From contig CBDBPW010000002.1 in NCBI GenBank assembly GCA_965209045.1, forward strand, positions 372,001 to 436,000: 64,000 nucleotides of DNA. The letters are read 5' to 3'. Origin of the DNA: JAJEFO01 sp965209045 (lineage in GTDB: Bacteria > Pseudomonadota > Alphaproteobacteria > Rhodobacterales > Rhodobacteraceae). The number at the start of each line of letters is the position of its first letter. The stretch's first letter is position 1. The translations under genes were made by a program, and so were the position numbers. Below, piece by piece: positions 56,688-64,000 of the stretch. The notes under the pieces were generated by a model. The model did no database searches. It was not told the DNA's origin and worked only from the letters and a program-made list of their open reading frames with translations.

Positions 56688-57992
56688 GGAGGCTCGCCAA
56701 AATAAACTGGCCATTCATGTGCGGGGAAGCAGGGTGTAGTTCCATTCTCCGTGAAATCCGGCCCGCCTGATCGAGAGCGCCTCCATCTGGTCGTCGGAAA
56801 CCTTGATGCCGGTCGCATACTCCTTGTCGTCGATGCCGGAGCGAATGGAGAGACCGGCCTTTGTCGTCGTCGCGGCGATCAGGTTCACGATCACCTCATG
56901 GCTGACAAGCGGCTTTCCGCGCCAGTTCTGGGTGATGTGGCAGAACATGCGGTGCTCGATCCTGTTCCACTTGCTCGTGCCCGGCGGAAAGTGGCAGACC
57001 GAGATGGCCAGCCCGAGCTCGTCGGCAAGTCGCTGGATCTCCAGCTTCCATAGCCGGTTGCGGCTGCCGTTCGAGCCGCCGCCGTCGGCGGTGATCAGGA
57101 GCCGCCGGGCATCCGGGTAGAGCGGCGACCCCATCCGCCTCCACCAGCGCCGTATCGTCTCGACGGCGAATTCCGCCGTGTCGCTGGTGATTCCGACGCT
57201 GACCCAGCCCTTGTTGGCGGTCATGTCGTAGACGCCGTAAGGTATGGCCTTGCCAAGTTCGGGGTCCGGGAAGTCATGCACGTGCACGGCGACGGGACGG
57301 CCCTTGGGATGCCAGTCGCGGCCACCGTTGCGGAACTGGCCCACGAGTTCCTTCTTCTTCGTGTCCACCGACACGACCGGCTGGCCCAGCTTCTGGAACG
57401 CCCGCACCCGGCGGTTGATCCGCCGGAACTGGCCGTTCCGGTCCGGATGCTGCCGTCCCTCGACGGTCTTGCGGTTCGCCTGGAGACTGTAGCCGAGCTC
57501 GTGCAGCAGGCGGTTCACCGTGCGCTCGCTGACCTTGCGGCCCTCCGCCCCCATCCGCGCCGCAAGCGAGGCCGCGCTGTTGCAGGTCCAGCGCAACGGG
57601 CTCTCCGGGCCGCCGCAGGTCACCGGCTCAAGCTGGCGCTCAAGGGCGGACAGCAGTTCCGGGTCGCTCTCCGTCAGGCGCTTGCGCCCGCCGCCAGGCT
57701 TTCGCGTTCTCCCGTCGGAGGAACGCCCGTCGGCAGGTGCCGCGGCACCCGAAGCGACGTCCTTGACGCCCTGCCGGACCGTGGCCCGCGAAAGGCCCGT
57801 CGCCTCGGCCACGCGCGAAATCCCGCCCCGCCCGATGGCGCTGGCCTCGACGCCGGCCCAGAGACGACGCCCCCGCTCGTCCAGAACCGGGCGCATCATC
57901 TCGAACTTGTGCCTCAGAGTCTCTACCACGCAATCCATGGTAGCACGGTACAGGATCAACACAAAATGGGCAAGTTATTTTGGCGAGCTTCC
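56688..57992 (-). mobile_element. ISAzo13-like insertion sequence, 1,305 bp, complete
   Basis: The element has terminal inverted repeats: GGAGGCTCGCCAAAATAA (56688-56705) and its match at 57975-57992, with one mismatch in 18 bp and weaker identity for 10 bp more. It is flanked by TAA duplications and contains one intact transposase gene on the minus strand. Ends and duplication were worked out by eye; the family name is from the transposase sequence. Confidence 0.82.
56715..57938 (-). CDS. ISAzo13-family transposase
   Basis: A 407-residue DDE transposase that appears intact. An N-terminal helix-turn-helix part (ISRVAEATGLSRATVRQGV) precedes a conserved KPGGGRKRL segment. The catalytic core shows Asp in VVSVDTKKKELVGQF, Asp in LLITADGGGSNGSRNRLW and Glu in KWNRIEHRMFCH. 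ATG 57938 lies 54 bp inside the right end; a longer start at 57962 is possible. Intact frame and clear ends suggest recent arrival. Confidence 0.88.
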   Translation of the reverse strand: MDCVVETLRHKFEMMRPVLDERGRRLWAGVEASAIGRGGISRVAEATGLSRATVRQGVKDVASGAAAPADGRSSDGRTRKPGGGRKRLTESDPELLSALERQLEPVTCGGPESPLRWTCNSAASLAARMGAEGRKVSERTVNRLLHELGYSLQANRKTVEGRQHPDRNGQFRRINRRVRAFQKLGQPVVSVDTKKKELVGQFRNGGRDWHPKGRPVAVHVHDFPDPELGKAIPYGVYDMTANKGWVSVGITSDTAEFAVETIRRWWRRMGSPLYPDARRLLITADGGGSNGSRNRLWKLEIQRLADELGLAISVCHFPPGTSKWNRIEHRMFCHITQNWRGKPLVSHEVIVNLIAATTTKAGLSIRSGIDDKEYATGIKVSDDQMEALSIRRAGFHGEWNYTLLPRT

Positions 57993-57995
57993 TAA
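57993..57995. repeat. Target-site duplication, right copy (TAA)
   Basis: Right-hand copy of the 3-bp duplication that flanks the insertion sequence. Confidence 0.7.
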
Positions 57996-60900
57996 CGCTC
58001 CTCTCCCGACATGCACCGCACCTGAAGCTTCTCGACCTGCCCGCCATTGACACGCTGTACCTGAGCCCGCTGGCGTTTCCGGAAAACCCCTACCACCCCC
58101 TCGTCAAGCAGTACAAGGAGCCGGCGTTGGCGAGGGTGCAGGTCAACGATCCCCTGCAGGACTCGGAACTGACGCTTGAACTGCTCGCCGATGTCGCCGA
58201 CAAGCTCAAGCCGATGGAGGCAGAGCTGCTGCGGGCGTGGCACGCCCTGCTTGCCACCGGTGTCAAGGGGCACGCTTTCGACCAGATCTTCCGCGCAATC
58301 CGTGGCGTCGATGCGACACCACTTGTCGAGGACGTGGTCCCCGTGATCGCTGACCGCCTCGGGAAGCGCGGCTGCCCCGGCCAGGCGGCCCGCATCGCCC
58401 GCGATGCGCCATCCCATCCCCTTGCTCTCACATATCTCCTGGCCTGGCTGCCGGCAGCCGGCGGGAGATCGATAGTCCCTCCCTACGTGGAACACCGGTT
58501 TCGCGTCAGCACGCTTGCAACGAAGCTCCGCGCCACGAGCTGCGGAGACCGAAACTGCCAGTGGTGCTCGAAGCATCTGGACGCAAGCAAGGCGCTGAAT
58601 CGCTGGTTTGGCCACCCGGACTTCCGGGAGCAGCCCCGGAGCCGGGACGGCAAGAGCCTTCAGCGCGCCATCGTCGAGAAGCACCTTGCCCGCGAGCATG
58701 TCCTCGGGATCCTTCCCACCGGCACAGGCAAGTCGCTCTGCTACCAGCTGCCGGCACTCATGCGGTACGAGGCTACGAACGCGCTTACCGTGGTGATTTC
58801 TCCTCTTGTGGCATTGATGGCCGATCAGGTTGAAGCCATGCGGCGCGACAACATCACGTGCGCCACCACCATCAACGGCCTCATCTCCATGCCGGAACGG
58901 GCCGACGCGCTTGCCCAAATTCGTCTCGGCGATGCGGGGATCGTGCTCGTCGCGCCCGAACAGCTGCGCAACCGTTCCTTCAGAATGGCGATCGCCGGAC
59001 GCCGGATCGGCGCCTGGGTTGTGGACGAGGCGCACTGCCTCTCGAAGTGGGGACACGACTTCCGCCCGGACTACCGCTATGTCGCGCGCTACATCGCCGA
59101 GAATCACGGGCAGGACGCGGCGCCGGTCCTTTGCCTGACCGCCACCGCCAGGCACGACGTCATCAAGGACATCCGGGAGCACTTCGACCAGACCCTTCAG
59201 GCGCGGCTCGAGATAGTCGACGGCGGGGCGGAGCGCCGGAACCTCGAGTTCATCGTCATGCCGACTTCGGCGTCCCAACGGACCGAACACATCCATCAGG
59301 CGGTCGAGGATGCGCTCGCGAGAGCGGACGAAGGCGGGGCCATCGTCTACTGCACGACCAGGCGGAGCACCGAGGAGACCGCCCAGGCGCTTGCCGACAG
59401 GGGACTCTCTGCCCGGCACTTTCATTCCGGCCTCTCGCCGGAGCGCAAGCGCGAGGTGCAGCACGCCTTCCGCGAGGGCGAGATCGACGTGGTGGTCGCC
59501 ACGAACGCTTTCGGCATGGGGATCGACAAGCCCGACGTGCGCACGGTCGTCCACGCCGAGATTCCGGGGTCGCTCGAAAGCTACCTCCAGGAAGCCGGAC
59601 GGGCCGGAAGAGACGGCGCGCGCGCGCATTGCCTGCTGCTCTTTGAATCCGGGGACGCCGAGCAGCAGTTCTCGCTCACGGCCCGCTCTCGGCTGGAACG
59701 ACGCGACATACAGGCGGTTCTGCGTGCGATTCGCCGCCTCGACGACCGCCGCCTTCGCCACCACGGCGACACCGAGGATTCGGTGATCGCGACAGCGGGC
59801 GAGATCCTTCTCGAAGACAGGGACGGCGAATTCGCGCGCGACAGCGTCACTGACGGCGACCGGGTGCGCACCGCGATCGCGTGGCTGGAGGAATCCAGGC
59901 TCGCGCGGCGCGACGAGAACCACACGTTCGTCTTTCCTTCGTCCCTGGCTCCGGAAGTCCGAGGCATGGCCGCAGCGCGCGAACGCGTCGAGCGCGAATG
60001 CCGCAGGCGGAACATTCGCGGCGACGTCCGGGTGCAGATGCTGTGCGTCGTGCAAGCCCTGATGCATGCCAAGCCGGACGTCGGCGTGTCAACCGACGAA
60101 CTGATGAACGAGTGCGGATGCTCCATGCAGCAGCTTCGCAGGGTGTTCAGCGCGCTTGAGCAGATCGGGGTCGCGTCGAACAACATGCGCATCACGGTGT
60201 ATGTTCACGCCGGCGTCGAGAACTCTTCATTGCGGCGTCTCGGGCTGGCGCGCGAACTGGAGAAGGCACTCATCGCCGAGCTTCGCGAAGAGGCGCCCGA
60301 CCAGGAAACCGGAGCCTGGACGCGCCTGGCGCTTCGCCCCCTCGCACAACGCCTTCGCGAGACGGGCATCGAGAGCCCGCTGCCCGAACGGCTTGTGCGG
60401 CTCCTTCGGAGCATCTCCGCAGACGGCCGAGACGAGCCCGATGCCAGGCGCAGCATCGAGATCCGCGCCCGCGACATGGAGACCATTGGAGTTCGGCTGC
60501 GCCGGAACTGGGACTCCATCGATCGCATCGCGCGGCTTCGCCGGGACGGCGCAGCCCTGCTTCTCCACCATCTGGTCGGCAAGGTGCCCGATGGCGTTCA
60601 AGGGGTCGACCTGCTGGTCGAAACGACATACGGAGCCCTCGAGAAGGCCGTCAAGGACGACCTCGTGCTGCGGTCCGAGCTGAAGAATCGGGCGACCCAG
60701 CCGCTCGTCGACCGTGCGCTTCTCTGGATGCACGAGCAGGAGATCGTCACGCTCAACCGCGGCCTCACGGTGTTCCGGCCGGCCATGTCCTTGAAAGTCA
60801 CGCGCGGAGGGACCTTCACGGTCGCGGACTTCAAGCCGTTGCGGCAACACTACGCGGAACAGACCGCGCAGATCCACGTGGTGAGCGAGTACGCGAAACT

Positions 60901-61942
60901 CGGCGTGGACGACATCCGTCTCGCGTCGAGCCTCGCGACGGACTACTTCAAGCTCGGAAGCGAGGCGTTCGTCCACAAATGGTTCAAGGGCAAGGAGGCG
61001 ACGCTTGGGCGCGAAACGCTTCCCGAACATTTTGACGAGATCGTCAGGCGGCTAGGCAACCGGACCCAGGAACGAATCGTCGGCGACGACCGCGAGCGCA
61101 CCAACGTGCTCGTCCTCGCCGGTCCGGGATCGGGCAAAACGAGGGTGCTGGTGCATCGCATCGCGTACCTCGTCCGCGTACGCCGGGAAAGTCCGGGGAG
61201 CATCCTGGCCCTCACCTACAATCGCCACGCGGCCGTGGAAGCGCGTCGGCGTCTTCACGACCTGATCGGGAAGGACGCGAGCGGCGTCTACGTAATGACC
61301 TGCCATGCGCTCGCGATGCGGATCCTCGGGATCTCCTTCGCCGACGCCGCCGCGAACCCGGACCAGGAAACGTTTGACGCCATCCTTCGCGACGCCGCCC
61401 GGCTGTTGCGCAGCGACGAAGCGAACGCCTTAGTCACCCGGGAACAAATGCTCGGGCGACTGAACTGGATCCTGGTCGACGAGTACCAGGACATCGCCGA
61501 GCCCGAATACGAGTTGATCGCCGCGCTCGCCGGAAAGACCCGTGCCGAAGACGACGGGCGGCTGAACCTGTTCGCGGTGGGAGACGACGACCAGAACATC
61601 TACGCATGGAAGGGCGCATCCGTGCGCTTCATCCGCCGCTTCGCCCAGGAATACAGTGCGAGGGAGGAGTATCTCGTCGAGAACTACCGCTCGACCCGCT
61701 TCATTGTCGATGCGGCCAGCAGTTGCATAGAGGGTGCGGCGGAACGCCTCAAGCGTGACCACAGGCTCCGGATCGACGACCGCCGGGAGGCGGATCCACC
61801 GGGAGGGGCCTGGACCGCCCGCGACAAGGTCGCGCAAGGCAAGGTCCAGATCCTGCACCTCCGGGGCGGGCAGCTCTCGCAGGCTGCGGCCGCGCTCGCC
61901 GAGCTCAGGCGTCTCTCCGCGCTCGACCCGGACTGGCAGTGA
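57996..61942 (+). pseudogene. Main fragment of exonuclease-RecQ-UvrD fusion gene
   Basis: Continuation of the interrupted gene up to an in-frame TGA at 61940-61942. It completes the exonuclease (NDPLQDSELT near 58145 as a likely third motif), has a Cys cluster CGDRNCQWC, then a RecQ helicase (ILPTGTGKSLCYQLP, DEAHCLSKWGHDFRPDYRY, FGMGIDKPDVRTVVH, QEAGRAGRDG), a linker of about 450 residues, and a UvrD/Rep-type helicase with LAGPGSGKTRVL, LVDEYQDIAEPEY, GDDDQNIYAWKGAS and ENYRSTRFI. TTG 57980 inside the IS could act as a start, but the protein would lack exonuclease motifs and helicase motifs V-VI. Confidence 0.82.
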
Positions 61943-63000
61943 AACAGATGCGCCATCATCGCAAGGAACTGGGCCGACCTCGATCCGGCAAGAAGCGCCT
62001 GCATGGCTCACGGCGTACCCGTGCAGAGCGCGCGGGAGGAACTTTCCTCGTTCTGGCGCGCCCGCGAGACGCAGCGGTTCCTCCGCACTCTCGACTCCGG
62101 AACTTCGACCATCATCGAGACACGGGCGATCCGGCACTATCGTGATGATGTCGGCGGGGATCCATGGGCGGACCTGCTGGCGCAGGCGCTCGACGAGCTC
62201 ATCCTTGACGAAGGCCATGCCGAGTCGCTGCCCGTCGCCTTCGTGCGAAACTGGCTGGGCGAATGGAGCAGGGAGATTCGGCGCAGGCAGCAAGGGCTGC
62301 TCCTGACCAGCGCCCACCGCGCCAAGGGCCTGGAGTTCGATCACGTGGTCATCCTCGACGGGCGATGGAAGGCGACGAGCAAAGGGGAGGATCCCGATGC
62401 CGCGCGCCGCCTGTACTACGTGTCGATGACACGCGCCCGCGAAACCCTTGCGCTTGTGCGTCTCGAGGATGCCGGTCAGCCGGACATCCGGGACACGCCG
62501 CTTCAGGCAAGGCGGGAGGAGCGCGCCGCGTCGTCGTCCAGCCACTCGGGCACGCGCCGTCGGTGCTGGAGCGCGAGATTCCGTCTCCCGACATTTCCGA
62601 CCCGCAGCTCGACGTCCGGGTTGCCGATTGCAGCATGAAGGACGTGTTTCTGTCCTTCGCAGGCAGGAGACCGGCGGGGAGCGGCTGCCATCGTGCCATC
62701 GCCGCGCTTTCGCCCGGGGACCCGCTGATCGTGTCGCGTGCGGACAGCCAGTGGAGGATACTCGATCGCGATGGATGCCAGGTCGGCCGCATGTCGAAGA
62801 GATGGGCCCCGCCGCATGGCATGGCCATCGCCAACGCGCGCGTTCAGGGCATCTTCACGCGTCTTGACAACGAGGAAGAGGACGAAAGGTACAGGCGCAA
62901 GCTGCGTTCCCGCGCCTGGGAGGTCGTCGTGCCCCAACTGTTCCTGTCGCGTGATCCTTCTCGGGGCACGAACGGGCCCGGAAACGCCTCCGCCGCTTGA
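61943..63000 (+). pseudogene. 3' remnant of exonuclease-RecQ-UvrD fusion gene
   Basis: Reading continues in the same frame after the TGA: NRCAIIARNWADLDPARSAC, then helicase motif V (LLTSAHRAKGLEFDHVVIL) and motif VI (RRLYYVSMTRARETLALV). The frame is lost between about 62490 and 62540. The C-terminal domain continues in the frame of 62263, with MKDVFLSFAGRRPAGSGCHR and AWEVVVPQLFLS, to the TGA at 62998-63000. The shift matches loss of one base or gain of two. The TGA falls where a Trp codon (TGG) would fit, so it is probably a point mutation. Confidence 0.75.
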
Positions 63001-63045
63001 AGGCAATGGCATCCCGGACCATGCTGCCCCAAGCCAATCGGAGCC

Positions 63046-64000
<955 letters not shown>

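Noticed and set aside
57992..60067. 691-codon minus-strand frame opposite the fusion helicase
   Set aside because: No domain, and the helicase motifs lie on the plus strand.

Overview
The window is 64 kb of GC-rich, densely coding DNA from an alphaproteobacterium. Gene content and wording (ferredoxin-NADP reductase of the bacterial Fpr type, IF-3 of the alphaproteobacterial form, split mnmC, mlaA/mlaC, MttB-type methyltransferase with FAD-GcvT dehydrogenases) point to Rhodobacterales or a neighbouring marine order. This placement is an inference from protein sequence read by eye, not from a tree.

Positions 1-24,850 hold mostly housekeeping genes: fpr, infC (with a non-canonical AUC start), a glutaryl-CoA dehydrogenase, pyrC-pyrE, dnaB, rsmD with a ferredoxin reductase-like flavoprotein, a peroxiredoxin, an orphan MurG-like glycosyltransferase, a leftward set (ridA, glycerophosphodiesterase, COG3146 acyltransferase, phhB, and a decayed metallopeptidase-like gene), mlaA-mlaC, a DMT exporter, mnmD divergent from an MnmC2-like oxidase, rpe, a thioredoxin-fold protein, smc and a MaoC/HTD2-like hydratase.

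Positions 24,867-50,894 form a large accessory metabolic island with two divergent arms. The left arm is an XRE-cupin regulator, two FAD-GcvT fusion dehydrogenases of the dimethylglycine/sarcosine type, an FMN split-barrel protein and a non-pyrrolysine MttB-family methyltransferase. It reads as a pathway for stepwise N-demethylation of a betaine or related methylamine. The right arm starts with a third FAD-GcvT fusion and continues through hyuA, hyuB, a HisC-like aminotransferase, an Asp/Glu/hydantoin racemase-superfamily enzyme, an MmgE/PrpD protein, a D-2-hydroxyacid dehydrogenase and an M81 metallopeptidase. The genes from hyuA to M81 all overlap by a few bases. A complete Dpp/Opp-like ABC importer follows. 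I cannot name the substrate; an N-methylated or cyclic amide/amino-acid derivative fits best.

Positions 51,105-55,646 hold a pair of M16 peptidase-like proteins (one with an intact HxxEH motif, one without) and a class II Fic protein with a C-terminal winged helix, whose promoter carries an array of TGTCGA half-sites. Positions 56,432-63,000 are the remains of one very large gene encoding a DEDD exonuclease, RecQ helicase and UvrD-type helicase in one chain. It is broken by a 1,305-bp ISAzo13-like insertion sequence with clear terminal repeats and a TAA target duplication, by an in-frame TGA, and by a frameshift. An intact canonical recQ begins at 63,046 and runs off the end.
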